Notes under the pieces: generated by a model
Databases searched by the model: none
What the model saw: the letters and a program-made list of their open reading frames with translations, nothing else
What the model was told of the DNA's origin: nothing
Origin: Eubacterium sp. CAG:180
Lineage (GTDB): Bacteria; Bacillota; Clostridia; Oscillospirales; Acutalibacteraceae
Length of the DNA stretch: 57,929 bases
Direction of reading: 5' to 3'
Assembly (NCBI GenBank): GCA_000432435.1
Contig: HF993134.1
Coordinates: forward strand, 1 to 57,929
Shown: positions 25,882-35,270 of the stretch, one piece after another
Layout of the letters: every line of letters begins with the position of its first letter
Position numbering within the stretch: the stretch's first letter is position 1
Program-made: the position numbers and the translations under genes

Positions 25882-27552
25882 TTAATCGTCAATTTCGGCA
25901 GACGAGAGTAATTCCTCTGCGCTGTTTAAAATGCTTTGAGTAACGGTGAGGCCGCCCATTATCCTCGCAAGCTCATACTTTCTGCCGTTATAATCGAGAG
26001 AAGCTATGCACGTGTAAGTGCGCCCGTCCTTCTCTTCTTTTGAAATAAGCTTATGCTCATCGGCAAAAGCTGCTATCTGCGCCAAGTGAGTTACGCATAT
26101 AACCTGATGTGTTTTTGAAAGCTCTTTCATTTTTGCGGCAATCTTTAACGCCGCTCTGCCGCTCACACCGGAATCGATCTCGTCAAAAATGAGCGTGTCG
26201 ATGTCGTCAAGCTCAGACAATACGCACTTAATGGCAAGCATAATTCTTGAAAGCTCGCCGCCCGATGCTATTTTTGACAACGGTTTCGGTTCCTCGCCGG
26301 CATTTGCCGAGAGCAAAAACTCAATATTGTCTATGCCGTTTTCATAAAGCTCGCCGACAGAATCATTTACAATAAACTTAACCGACGGCATATCGAGAAA
26401 TGCGAGCTCTCTTTCGACATCGGCGGAAAACTTTTTGCCGGCTTCAATTCTGATTTCGGAAAGCTTTTTTGCCGCGGCGAGAGCCTCGTTATATGCTTTT
26501 TCGGTTTCCGCGCGCAACTGCTCGGCTCGCTCGTCCGAAAAGGACAAAGCGTCTCTCTCTTTTTCGGCATTTTCAAGATAAGCGAGTATATCTTCCTCGC
26601 TGTCGCCGTATTTTTGGGATAATCTGTAAATGACGTCAAGACGCTCCTCGGCTCTTTCGGTCTCGTTGGGGTCATAGTCGAGCGAATATATTTTGTCGCG
26701 AAGCTCCTCGGTATATGCGCTGAGGTTCATTGCGGCATCATTGACACCGTTTGCCGTCTCGGCAAAATCCGAAGAATAATCTGCCGCCGACAGCAATTTT
26801 GAGGCAGCGTCAGCCGCAATATCGGCAGCACCCGGCATTTCACCGTCGCCGTTAAGCGCGGCATATGCCGCATGCAGCAAGTCGAGGACCTTTTCGGCAT
26901 TTCTGAGAAAACCGAGCTTTTCGGTCAACTCGTCTTTTTCACCCGGCCTTATATCCGCCTTTTGTATTTCCTCAATCTGATAATTAAGTATATCAAGCCT
27001 GCGGTTTTTCTCATTTACATCTGTGTTGAGGGATTTCAGCTCGTTTTCCTTTTTGATATACAGCGAATAAAGCTCTTTGAATTCATTAAGCTCTCTGCCG
27101 CTGCCTGCGAGCTTATCAATAAAAGAACAGTGCGTCTCCGGCGATAAAAGGCTTTGATTGTCAAGCTGACCGTGAATATTTACAAGCTGCACGCCCAAGG
27201 CTTTAAGCATGGAAACGGTCGCCGGCATACCGTTTATGCGGCATACATTTTTACCGTCAGGGGTTAATTTGCGGCTTACAATCAGCGTATCGTCTTTTTC
27301 TATACCGAGCTTTTCAAGCTCGTTTTTTACATTGTCGCCGACATTTTGAAATTCGGCGCACACCGACGCGCTGTCGGCTCCGCTTCGTATAAGCTCACGC
27401 GAGGTACGCTCGCCCAAAATTGCGTTAAGAGAATCTATAACGATAGATTTACCGGCACCGGTTTCACCTGTCATTACGTTAAATCCGTTTTCAAAATCAA
27501 TAGACGCGCTTTTGATAACGGCTATATTTTCTATCTGCAAATTTGAAAGCAT
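25882..27552 (-). CDS. recN: DNA repair protein RecN
   Basis: A 556-residue SMC-like ATPase acting early at double-strand breaks. Walker A is MTGETGAGKSIVIDSL (about 31-46). A long, largely helical middle supplies the coiled coil, and the C-terminal ABC signature and Walker B appear as KIASGGELSRIMLAIK and LIFDEIDSGVSG. Full length. Last gene of the argR-recN end of the long minus-strand cluster, 4 bases after argR. Confidence 0.97.
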   Translation of the reverse strand: MLSNLQIENIAVIKSASIDFENGFNVMTGETGAGKSIVIDSLNAILGERTSRELIRSGADSASVCAEFQNVGDNVKNELEKLGIEKDDTLIVSRKLTPDGKNVCRINGMPATVSMLKALGVQLVNIHGQLDNQSLLSPETHCSFIDKLAGSGRELNEFKELYSLYIKKENELKSLNTDVNEKNRRLDILNYQIEEIQKADIRPGEKDELTEKLGFLRNAEKVLDLLHAAYAALNGDGEMPGAADIAADAASKLLSAADYSSDFAETANGVNDAAMNLSAYTEELRDKIYSLDYDPNETERAEERLDVIYRLSQKYGDSEEDILAYLENAEKERDALSFSDERAEQLRAETEKAYNEALAAAKKLSEIRIEAGKKFSADVERELAFLDMPSVKFIVNDSVGELYENGIDNIEFLLSANAGEEPKPLSKIASGGELSRIMLAIKCVLSELDDIDTLIFDEIDSGVSGRAALKIAAKMKELSKTHQVICVTHLAQIAAFADEHKLISKEEKDGRTYTCIASLDYNGRKYELARIMGGLTVTQSILNSAEELLSSAEIDD

Positions 27553-27556
27553 TTTT

Positions 27557-28012
27557 TCAGTCTCCGTTCAGCATTGCTTTTATCTGTAAAGTAAACTCCC
27601 GCGCCTCAGAATCGCTGTGGCAAAGCACAAAGATAGTGTCGTCGCCTGCCAAAGTTGCAACTACCTTTTCAAGCTTCATTGCATCAACCGCGGCTGCCGC
27701 AGCATTTGCTGTTCCCGAAAAGCACTTAATTGCGCAGATATTACCTGCGGCTGCCACCGAAATTACCGACTGTGAAAAGATAGAATAAAACTTAGCACTG
27801 TCATCATCTGAGCCGCTGCTGCCGACGGAATATTTTGAACGTCCGTTTTTTACGGGCGTTTTTATGAGTTTCAATTCCTTTATATCACGCGAAACGGTAG
27901 CCTGTGTTACATTGTATCCGTTCTTTTTAAGAAGCTCCAAGAGCTCGTCCTGCGTAGTAACGGCGTTTTCGGTTATAAGCCTTAAAATAAGCTCATGTCT
28001 TTTCTTTTTCAA
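27557..28012 (-). CDS. argR: Arginine repressor ArgR
   Basis: About 151 residues from a TTG at 28012. That start has GGAGGGCATAAG directly upstream and gives the usual ArgR length, whereas the earlier in-frame ATG (28054) lies inside nadK without a ribosome binding site. The N-terminal winged helix is KKRHELILRLITENAVTTQD with TQATVSRDIKELKL; the C-terminal hexamerisation/arginine domain includes AAGNICAIKCFSGTANAAAAA (quoted in part: GNICAIKCFSGTANA) and LAGDDTIFV. It controls arginine metabolism; no arg genes or ARG boxes were noticed here. Confidence 0.93.
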   Translation of the reverse strand: MKKKRHELILRLITENAVTTQDELLELLKKNGYNVTQATVSRDIKELKLIKTPVKNGRSKYSVGSSGSDDDSAKFYSIFSQSVISVAAAGNICAIKCFSGTANAAAAAVDAMKLEKVVATLAGDDTIFVLCHSDSEAREFTLQIKAMLNGD

Positions 28013-28013
28013 C

Positions 28014-28883
28014 TTATGCCCTCCTCTGTGCCAATTTACTGTTAAGCACATCAATAAACGATTCGTTTTTAATTCTGATAAAGTCCGCGTAGTATTTTGA
28101 CTTGCCTACTCTTACGCAGTCTCCCGGTCTCAGCTCTACGGAATCGTCGCCGTCACATGAAATTCTGATTTTATCGGACGTGTTTTCGGGAATTTTCACC
28201 GAAAGCACGGAGTCGTTGCCGAAGATAAGCGACCTTGCAAAAAGTGAGTGTGTGCAGATAGGCGTTAAAAGTATACTCTCGATTTTCGGGTCTACAACAG
28301 GGCCGCCTGCCGACAGCGAATACGCCGTGGAGCCTGTGGGTGTGGAAATTATGATACCGTCGGCGTAATAATCGTTGATTTGTTGCCCGTCACACTCAAC
28401 ATTAAGCTTAACGAGCTTTATCTGCTCGCCTCTTGCGATTACTACGTCGTTAAGGCAGCAATCGAGCGTTTTTTCACATGAGCCGTTTTTAACGGTGACA
28501 TCGAGCATCATTCGTTTATCTATTGTATAATTGCCCTCTATAAGCTCCTTTAAAAGCTCGAGCTCGTTTTTTTCTATGCCCGCCATAAAGGCGAGATTGC
28601 CTGCATTGACGCCGAGTATCGGCTTTTTATATTTAACCGCTTTACGTGCCGCGTGGATAAGCGAGCCGTCACCGCCTATGGCGATAGCAACGTCGCAAAG
28701 TGACAAAAGCTCTGCTTCGGGCAAACCGACGGCTTTGATTTTATGACATATTTTTTCCGCGGTTTCCGTTTCAAAATAGTATTCGGCATTGTATTTTTCA
28801 AGGTATTTACATACATCGTCCGTAACCGAAAGCGCATGAGAACGCGTTAAATTCGGCAACAATGCAATTTTCAAATCAGTCAC
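28014..28883 (-). CDS. nadK: NAD kinase
   Basis: A 289-residue ATP/polyphosphate NAD kinase making NADP. Signatures are IAIGGDGSLIHAARK (GGDG), PILGVNAGNLAFMAG, the conserved NDVVIARG, and the PTGSTAYSLSAGGPVVDP loop. The first-position residues are standard for bacterial NadK. It lies one base ahead of argR and 5 bases after tlyA in a conserved order. Confidence 0.97.
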   Translation of the reverse strand: MTDLKIALLPNLTRSHALSVTDDVCKYLEKYNAEYYFETETAEKICHKIKAVGLPEAELLSLCDVAIAIGGDGSLIHAARKAVKYKKPILGVNAGNLAFMAGIEKNELELLKELIEGNYTIDKRMMLDVTVKNGSCEKTLDCCLNDVVIARGEQIKLVKLNVECDGQQINDYYADGIIISTPTGSTAYSLSAGGPVVDPKIESILLTPICTHSLFARSLIFGNDSVLSVKIPENTSDKIRISCDGDDSVELRPGDCVRVGKSKYYADFIRIKNESFIDVLNSKLAQRRA

Positions 28884-28888
28884 CTGCT

Positions 28889-29698
28889 TTACTGTAACGT
28901 ATTGTGTGAAAGCTCGGCTACTTCCGATTCTTTGCCCTTCACAGCATTTATATTGTTTTGCTCTTTTCGAAGATACATAAGGTATTCAATATTGCCCTCG
29001 GGACCTTTTATTGGCGAAAAGTCAAGCCCGACAACCGAAAATCCCGTATCAAAAGCAAAATCCGTGATTGTTTTAATAACTTCGGCGTGCGTTTCTTTGT
29101 CGCGCACAACACCTTTTTTGCCCACCTTGTCGCGGCCTGCCTCAAACTGCGGCTTTATAAGGCATACCGCCTCGCCGCCGTCGTTTAAGAGCTCAAAAAG
29201 GACGGGTAAAATGATTTTAAGCGATATAAATGAGACATCCACACTCGCAAAATCAAGCTTTGTGCCGATATCGTCAATTGTAAGGTATCGGAAGTTTGTG
29301 CGTTCCATATTCACGACGCGTTCATCGGTGCGAAGCTTCCATGCGAGCTGACCGTATCCCACGTCAACCGAAAACACCTTTGCCGCTCCGTTTTGCAGCA
29401 TACAATCTGTAAATCCGCCCGTTGACGCGCCTATATCCATACATATTTTATCTTGAAGTGAAAGATCAAATGCCTTAACCGCCTTGTCGAGCTTATAGCC
29501 TCCGCGGCTGACAAACGGCATTTTTTCGCCGCGAACCTCGATTTGATCGTCTTCTTTCACATTTTGGCCCGACTTAAGAGCCTTTTGCCCGTTTACAAAG
29601 ACCTGACCCGCCATAATTAACGCGCCTGCCTTCGCACGGCTGTCCGTAAGTCCGCGTTCAAAAACGGCTACGTCAAGCCTCGTCTTTTTTTCCGCCAT
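28889..29698 (-). CDS. tlyA: TlyA family rRNA 2'-O-methyltransferase
   Basis: About 269 residues from the ATG at 29698 (MAEKKTRLDVAVF), where GGAG is 10 bases upstream. It has an N-terminal S4 RNA-binding domain (RLDVAVFERGLTDSRAKAGA) and an FtsJ-like SAM domain (MDIGASTGGFTDCMLQ, the K-D-K-E type residues in DVSFISLKIILP and CLIKPQFEAGRD). TlyA methylates 16S and 23S rRNA cytidines in mycobacteria; in Firmicutes it is often called YqxC. It overlaps the 3' end of dxs by 26 bases. Confidence 0.93.
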   Translation of the reverse strand: MAEKKTRLDVAVFERGLTDSRAKAGALIMAGQVFVNGQKALKSGQNVKEDDQIEVRGEKMPFVSRGGYKLDKAVKAFDLSLQDKICMDIGASTGGFTDCMLQNGAAKVFSVDVGYGQLAWKLRTDERVVNMERTNFRYLTIDDIGTKLDFASVDVSFISLKIILPVLFELLNDGGEAVCLIKPQFEAGRDKVGKKGVVRDKETHAEVIKTITDFAFDTGFSVVGLDFSPIKGPEGNIEYLMYLRKEQNNINAVKGKESEVAELSHNTLQ

Positions 29699-31547
29699 CG
29701 TCATACTCCAAAATTGTTTTTATCATACCGTTTTCGTCAAGCGAATACTCGCTTAAAAGCGCGGAAACCGCTGCGTGCTTTACAAATTCATTGTCTACCG
29801 CCGTTAAATCGAATTTGCCTTTAAAGCCTTTTTCCGTCATCATTTCGGAGAATACCGAGCCTATACCGCCGGCTTTGATGCCCTCTTCAAAGAAAAACAC
29901 TTTTTTGCATGAGAGAACCTTTTTAACAGCGTCCTCCGAAATGGGCTTTATGCGGTTAAGCTTTAAAACAGAGACGTTATATCCGCGGCTTATAAGCTCA
30001 TCTGCCGCAGAGCAGGCATAGGAATAAAGTCTGCCATATGTGACAATGAACGTATCCGAGTCTTCTCTGCCGTAAACCGCAAACGGTTCAAACGAAAGGT
30101 CGTTCGACTCCGGTACGGGCTTTTCGGTACCGCGCGGATAGCGTATGGCTACTACACCGTTACTGTGGTATATCGCCCTTATAAAAGCATGTTTTAATTC
30201 TGTGTATGTAGACGGTGAATAAACCGTTATACCGGGTATTCCGTTTAAAAATGCCGCATCCAAAATACCTTGGTGCGAAATGCCGTCCTCGCCGACAAAG
30301 CCCGCGCGGTCAACAGCGATTATCATATGAAGATGCTGCATAGCTCCGTCATGTACAAGTTGGTCATAGCACCTTTGAAGGAACGTAGAATATACGGCGA
30401 AAACCGGCACCATACCGCCTCTTGCAAGTCCCGAGGAAAAGGTTACGGCGTGTTCTTCGGCTATGCCGACATCATAAAATCTGTCGGGAAACTGCTTTCT
30501 GAATTTTTCAAGGCCCGTGCCGAGAGACATAGCCGCGGTTATAGCGCATATACGCTTATCCTTAGAGGCTATATCGCACAGGAAATCGCCGAACTCGGCG
30601 GAAAAATTCGTGCCGCTGTATACGGGCTCGCCCGTATTTATATTGAATTTTGAAATCCCGTGGAACTCGCTCGGGGATTTCTCGGCGAAGTCGTAACCCT
30701 TACCCTTCACCGTGTTGATATGAAGAAGCACCGGGGCATTTACCATTTTCGCACCCTCAAGAGCCTCGCAAAGCTGAGTTATATTGTGTCCGTCAATGGG
30801 TCCCATATAACGGAAGCCGAGGTCCTCAAAAAAGGTGCTTTTATAGATTAAATTCTTTAGCCTTGTCTTTGATTTAAAAAGCTGCTCGGATATTTTTTTA
30901 CCTATGAGCGGTATGCGATTGATTATTTTTTCGGTACGCGCCTTCAAGCGGAAATAACCCGGTTTTGAACGAAGCACGGCAAGATACCTGGCGACAGAGC
31001 CGACGTTTTTTGAAATAGACATCTCGTTATCGTTAAGTATGACTATGAGTCGCTGCTTGGATCTGCCTGCATTGTTGAGTGCCTCATAAGCGAGTCCGCC
31101 CGTCAGCGCACCGTCGCCTATTACGGCTATTGCGGTATGCTTATCGTTATTAAGACCGTTTGCGGTTGCAACACCGAGAGCCTCTGAAATAGAAGTACTC
31201 GAGTGTCCGCTGTAAAAAATATCGTGCTCGCTCTCCGACGGATTTGTAAAGCCCGAAAGTCCGCCCTCACGGCGTATTGTCTCAAATTCGGGATACCTGC
31301 CCGTCAAAAGCTTATGCGTATATGCCTGATGGCCGACATCCCAAATAATTTTATCCTTGGGCGAATCAAAAACCCTGTGAAGAGCAATTGTAAGCTCGAC
31401 AACACCGAGATTCGACGCCAAATGACCGCCGTTTTGCGAAACCGTATCTACGAGAACCTCTCTGATTTCCTGCGCCAAAAGCGGCAAATCATCTTCATTG
31501 AGATTTTTTACGTCCGCAGGCGATTTTATTTTATCAAGATACTTCAT
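29673..31547 (-). CDS. dxs: 1-deoxy-D-xylulose-5-phosphate synthase
   Basis: A 624-residue TPP-dependent enzyme joining pyruvate and glyceraldehyde-3-phosphate, first step of the MEP isoprenoid pathway. It shows HQAYTHKLLTGR, the TPP motif VIGDGALTGGLAYEALNNAG, the catalytic Glu region DVGIAEEHAVTFSSGLA, and AVDRAGFVGEDGISHQG. Full length. ispA lies directly upstream and ispE elsewhere in the window serves the same pathway. Confidence 0.98.
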   Translation of the reverse strand: MKYLDKIKSPADVKNLNEDDLPLLAQEIREVLVDTVSQNGGHLASNLGVVELTIALHRVFDSPKDKIIWDVGHQAYTHKLLTGRYPEFETIRREGGLSGFTNPSESEHDIFYSGHSSTSISEALGVATANGLNNDKHTAIAVIGDGALTGGLAYEALNNAGRSKQRLIVILNDNEMSISKNVGSVARYLAVLRSKPGYFRLKARTEKIINRIPLIGKKISEQLFKSKTRLKNLIYKSTFFEDLGFRYMGPIDGHNITQLCEALEGAKMVNAPVLLHINTVKGKGYDFAEKSPSEFHGISKFNINTGEPVYSGTNFSAEFGDFLCDIASKDKRICAITAAMSLGTGLEKFRKQFPDRFYDVGIAEEHAVTFSSGLARGGMVPVFAVYSTFLQRCYDQLVHDGAMQHLHMIIAVDRAGFVGEDGISHQGILDAAFLNGIPGITVYSPSTYTELKHAFIRAIYHSNGVVAIRYPRGTEKPVPESNDLSFEPFAVYGREDSDTFIVTYGRLYSYACSAADELISRGYNVSVLKLNRIKPISEDAVKKVLSCKKVFFFEEGIKAGGIGSVFSEMMTEKGFKGKFDLTAVDNEFVKHAAVSALLSEYSLDENGMIKTILEYDDGGKKDEA

Positions 31548-31572
31548 TAAAAAAACTTCCCCCGAAGACCGG

Positions 31573-32451
31573 TTATTTTTTTCTTAAAGCCAGCTTATAT
31601 GCTAATTTTTCAAGGAAAGACGTATCACCGTCAAAAACTCCGAGAGCGTTTACCGCCTCTTTAGTCAATTCGTCAACCGTCTCCTGTGATTTCTCAATAC
31701 CCATAAGCTTAACATACGTTATCTTTTCATTTTTGTCGTCGCTGCCGACGGGTTTGCCGAGTGTGGCGGTATCGCTTGTGACGTCAAGTATATCGTCTAC
31801 AATCTGAAAAGCAAGCCCTATGTTTTCGGCATAAACAGACGCCGCGGCTATCTTTTGCCCATCATATTTTTCCGATGCGAGACAGCCTAAGGTACACGCC
31901 GCCTTTATAAGTGCACCGGTTTTAAGACGGTCTATCGTTTGAAGAGCTGAGAGCGTCGGTTTGCTTTTCTCCGCTTTGAGGTCAAGCACCTGACCGCCGA
32001 CCATACCGTTGATACCTGCAAGATTTGAGAGCGTAAACAGTGCCTCTTTAAAAGTATCGACTTTAATGTCTTCGGCTTTTGAGAGCGTTTCAAACGCAAG
32101 AGTCAAAAGCCCGTCGCCTGCCAAAAGCGCATATTCCTCACCGAATGCCTTGTGGCACGACGGCTTACCGCGCCTCATATCATCGTTATCCATACACGGT
32201 AGATCGTCGTGAATCAGCGAATAAGTGTGAATCATCTCTACGGCGCACGCAAACGGTATAGCCCTTTGCACATCTCCGCCGCACACACGGCAAAACTCAA
32301 GCGTCAATACGGGCCTTATTCTTTTTCCTCCGCCCTCTGCACTGTATTTCATCGCGTCAAGAACAACATCTTGACCGTCCGAAACCGAGCCGAGGTACAC
32401 TTTCAACGCCTCGTCTATCATCTCAATATATTTTTCGTGAGTATATTCCAT
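31573..32451 (-). CDS. ispA: Polyprenyl (farnesyl) diphosphate synthase
   Basis: About 292 residues from the ATG at 32451 (MEYTHEKYIEM), which has CGGAGTGAT upstream; a longer reading frame would run back through xseB. It elongates DMAPP with IPP. The first Asp-rich motif is DDLPCMDNDD (with MRRG after it) and the second DDILD; the two small-to-medium residues before the first motif fit a short-chain (C10-C15) product. Five bases after xseB, 25 before dxs. Confidence 0.94.
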   Translation of the reverse strand: MEYTHEKYIEMIDEALKVYLGSVSDGQDVVLDAMKYSAEGGGKRIRPVLTLEFCRVCGGDVQRAIPFACAVEMIHTYSLIHDDLPCMDNDDMRRGKPSCHKAFGEEYALLAGDGLLTLAFETLSKAEDIKVDTFKEALFTLSNLAGINGMVGGQVLDLKAEKSKPTLSALQTIDRLKTGALIKAACTLGCLASEKYDGQKIAAASVYAENIGLAFQIVDDILDVTSDTATLGKPVGSDDKNEKITYVKLMGIEKSQETVDELTKEAVNALGVFDGDTSFLEKLAYKLALRKK

Positions 32452-32456
32452 AAATA

Positions 32457-32648
32457 TCACTCCGCTTCTTTGTTTTTGAGCTCCGTTATTTTCTGCTCTG
32501 CATTTTTTAGACATTCGCTGCAATAATCCGAAAGGCGCGTGCCCTCTTCAAAAAGCTTGATTGAATCATCAAGTGAGATGTTCTTGTCTTCAAGCAGCTT
32601 AGATATTTCTTCAATCCGCGTTACGGCGGACTCAAATGTCTGTTTCAT
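32457..32648 (-). CDS. xseB: Exodeoxyribonuclease VII small subunit
   Basis: A 63-residue helical hairpin subunit. It begins with TFESAVTRIEEISKLLED and has LDDSIKLFEEGTRLSDYC, the family signature. It forms the multi-copy partner of XseA. Its ATG overlaps the xseA stop by four bases. Confidence 0.95.
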   Translation of the reverse strand: MKQTFESAVTRIEEISKLLEDKNISLDDSIKLFEEGTRLSDYCSECLKNAEQKITELKNKEAE

Positions 32649-33853
32649 TGCGTTATCTCCTTAACCTCACAAACGGCAGAGCCGTCGTGAAATCTGACAT
32701 TGATTTTATCACCCTTCTCAAGTGCCTGCGACGAGTATACATTTTTTCCGTTTTTGTCGGAAACAAAGGCAAATCCGCGCATAAGCACCGACATAGGGTC
32801 AAGCTTTGACAGCGCAGTTGCGGCAGATATAAATTCCACTTTTTTGCCGCCGATACGGTTTTCATATGATGACAGCATTTTTGAAAAAGCCGTATCAAGG
32901 CGTTGACTCCGATTCGACAGCATTTCGTCGGGAGATTTTAAAACTCCCTTAGACGTAAGATATTCAAGCCTCGAGCGTCTGTCTGCAATTCCGGAGGAAA
33001 CGTTTAAAAACATTCGGTTCTTTAAAGCCGACAAAGCGTACTGTAATTCGTTCGCATCCGGAACCGCCAATTCCGCTGCTGCCGACGGCGTGGGAGCGCG
33101 CATATCCGCAACAAAATCACAAATTGTAAAATCGGTTTCGTGCCCTACCGCGGAGATTACGGGAATTTCGGAATTGTAAACGGCTCTTGCAAGCCCCTCG
33201 TCATTAAACTCCCAAAGATCCTCTATTGAGCCGCCGCCCCTGCCGATTATTATAACATCCGCAGCCCTTTCGGAGTTAAATAAATTAACCGCGTCTGTAA
33301 GCTGCAAATGGGCACCGTCGCCCTGAACCAAAACGGGGCAAAAAACTATTTCGGCATAAGAAAAGCGTCTGCCGAGGACGTTTATTATATCGCGCACGGC
33401 TGCGCCTGTGGGCGAAGTGATAACTCCGACTTTTTCGGGGTACGGCGGCAGCGGCTTTTTGTGAAGCTCGGAAAAAAGCCCTTCCTTTTGAAGCTTTTCT
33501 TTAAGCTGCTCATACGCAAGGTTGAGAGCACCGACACCGTCGGGCTGCATATCGTCAACATACAGCTGATACTGCCCTGAAGCCTCATAGACACTCACTC
33601 TGCCTCGGGCGATAACCTTCATTCCGTCCTCAGGCATAAATTTGAGCCTTTTTGCGGAGGAATTAAACATAACGGCCCTTACCGCGGACGAATCGTCCTT
33701 TAACGTAAAATAAAGGTGACCCGTGCGATAGTGATTTGTAAAATTGGATATTTCGCCGCTTATAAAAATATTCGCGAGATTTTCATCGGCGTCGAAATTC
33801 ATCTTGATGTATCTGTTGAGCTGTGATACGCTCAGCACCAATGTATTCTGCAT
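32645..33853 (-). CDS. xseA: Exodeoxyribonuclease VII large subunit
   Basis: A 402-residue XseA. It has an N-terminal OB fold (SVSQLNRYIKMNFDADENL, GEISNFTNHYRTGHLYFTLKD) and the catalytic domain (VGVITSPTGAAVRDIINVLGRR, DVIIIGRGGGSIEDLWEFND, SAVGHETDFTICDFVADMRAPTPSAAAEL (quoted in part: GHETDFTICDFVAD)), followed by a coiled region. It degrades single-stranded DNA in mismatch repair and damage processing. One-base overlap with the gene before and four with xseB. Confidence 0.97.
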   Translation of the reverse strand: MQNTLVLSVSQLNRYIKMNFDADENLANIFISGEISNFTNHYRTGHLYFTLKDDSSAVRAVMFNSSAKRLKFMPEDGMKVIARGRVSVYEASGQYQLYVDDMQPDGVGALNLAYEQLKEKLQKEGLFSELHKKPLPPYPEKVGVITSPTGAAVRDIINVLGRRFSYAEIVFCPVLVQGDGAHLQLTDAVNLFNSERAADVIIIGRGGGSIEDLWEFNDEGLARAVYNSEIPVISAVGHETDFTICDFVADMRAPTPSAAAELAVPDANELQYALSALKNRMFLNVSSGIADRRSRLEYLTSKGVLKSPDEMLSNRSQRLDTAFSKMLSSYENRIGGKKVEFISAATALSKLDPMSVLMRGFAFVSDKNGKNVYSSQALEKGDKINVRFHDGSAVCEVKEITQ

Positions 33854-34797
33854 TATTTTCTCCGATCATACATAATGGAAGAAAGAACCGCCGTGCCTGC
33901 CGCGTTATCTGCCGAATAAGCCGGCTCGGCGAAAATCGCGTTGTATTTATCATGAAAATAATTTTTAATTCTCTTGTTTGAAGTGACACCGCCCGAAAAA
34001 ACAACCGGTAAAGCTCCGTACTTCGGCATAAGAGCCTTGTACATACCGTCAAGCGCGGCAATAACGCTGTCTATGCAAAAAAGTGCAATATCGGATTTTT
34101 CGTAGTTTTCGGTCAACATTTTTTTGCACTTATTTTCGACTCCGGAAAGCGAACAATCGGTATTTTTCATTGACGGTTTTATTTTAAATACCGCATTGCT
34201 TTTTTCCGACAGCCTTTCAATCTCCGGTCCCGCGGGGAAATTCAGCGAGAGCATAACCCCGACACGGTCTATTGCCTGACCGGCCTTTAAGTCGGAAGAG
34301 CTCGCCACTATTTCGGCGTTTATAATGTGCTCATTATCGGGATTTACCAAAACGGCTTCCGTGGTGCCTCCGGATACGTGAAACGCAATAAACGGCTCAT
34401 TTAAAAGCTCAAGCCTGCCGGCGGAATAAAGAGCCGCAGCTATATGCCCCTCTTGATGAGAAAAGCGGTAAAGCGGAACCGACAGAGCTCTTGACACAGC
34501 CGTTGCGGCTGAAATACCCGTTAAAAAGCACGGCATATATGAGCCTTCCAATCGCCTCGGAGCATAAGAAACGCCCACAGCGGAAATGTCCCTTTTCCCC
34601 GTCTTCGTAAATAGCTTGTCGATTATTTCGGGAAGCTGCACCGTATGGTGGAAAACTGCGTCGCTCTGACGTATTCCTTTTTCGCCTTTTTTTACCGGCA
34701 GCAGCATTTTTTCCTGAAGCAGCACATTATGAGGGCTTTCGTAAATTGCCGCCGAGGTAGTATAATTACTCGTATCTATTCCGAGAAAATCACTCAT
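33853..34797 (-). CDS. TsaD/Kae1-like paralogue (ASKHA fold)
   Basis: A 314-residue protein of the O-sialoglycoprotease/Kae1 family, but not canonical TsaD. It begins FLGIDTSNYTTSAAIY (phosphate-1-type motif), has FSHQEGHIAAAL matching the TsaD metal ligands (H-x-E-x-H arrangement), FHVSGGTTEAVLV and VFSGGVTSNKRIKNY. TsaD itself makes tRNA t6A with TsaB and TsaE; neither partner is here. This divergent copy between nusB and xseA recurs in Clostridia from what I know of the family, and its substrate is unknown. It overlaps nusB by 8 bases and xseA by one. Confidence 0.8.
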   Translation of the reverse strand: MSDFLGIDTSNYTTSAAIYESPHNVLLQEKMLLPVKKGEKGIRQSDAVFHHTVQLPEIIDKLFTKTGKRDISAVGVSYAPRRLEGSYMPCFLTGISAATAVSRALSVPLYRFSHQEGHIAAALYSAGRLELLNEPFIAFHVSGGTTEAVLVNPDNEHIINAEIVASSSDLKAGQAIDRVGVMLSLNFPAGPEIERLSEKSNAVFKIKPSMKNTDCSLSGVENKCKKMLTENYEKSDIALFCIDSVIAALDGMYKALMPKYGALPVVFSGGVTSNKRIKNYFHDKYNAIFAEPAYSADNAAGTAVLSSIMYDRRK

Positions 34798-35194
34798 TTT
34801 TATTATCTCTCGAGTAGCTTCCCAAAATGCCGTTTACAAATGACGCATCCTCCGCCGTGGCGTACTTTTTGGCAAGCTCAACGGCCTCGTTTATGGATAC
34901 GCTCTCGGGGATAGAGTCAACAAACATCATCTCGCATATGGCAAGACGAAGTATAGCGAGAGTTGTTTTGGGAAGTCTTGATTTTTTCCAGCCTATGGAA
35001 TACTTATCTATAACGGCGTCAACGGCGTCGATATTTTCGAATACCGCCTTTGCAAGAGAAGAGGCAAAAGCCGATTCGGAAAACACATCGGCCTCGGCGG
35101 CATAAGAGATTATGTCATCCATAGAAGTATCCATATTAAATTCTTTTTCAAAAATAAGTACGAACGCCTGCTCGCGTTCTTCGGTTCTTGTCAT
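34790..35194 (-). CDS. nusB: Transcription antitermination factor NusB
   Basis: A 134-residue all-helical NusB that binds boxA RNA with S10 during rRNA transcription. It starts RTEEREQAFVLIFEKEF and contains the conserved core KSRLPKTTLAILRLAICEM and SVSINEAVELAKKYATAEDASFVNGIL (quoted in part: INEAVELAKKYATAEDA). Full length. It follows the asp23 gene across a hairpin at 35230-35264. Confidence 0.96.
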   Translation of the reverse strand: MTRTEEREQAFVLIFEKEFNMDTSMDDIISYAAEADVFSESAFASSLAKAVFENIDAVDAVIDKYSIGWKKSRLPKTTLAILRLAICEMMFVDSIPESVSINEAVELAKKYATAEDASFVNGILGSYSRDNKNE

Positions 35195-35229
35195 AGCTTG
35201 TCCGCTCCCGATAATTTAATAAAACAAAA

Positions 35230-35264
35230 CCGGCTCTTTACCGCCGAATACAGCAAAGAACCGG
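35230..35264 (-). terminator. Hairpin between asp23 gene and nusB
   Basis: CCGGCTCTTT and AAAGAACCGG form a 10-bp stem with one mismatch and a 15-base loop. On the minus strand TTTTGTTTTATT follows. It probably terminates or attenuates transcripts coming from asp23. Confidence 0.7.
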
Positions 35265-35270
35265 AAAACG

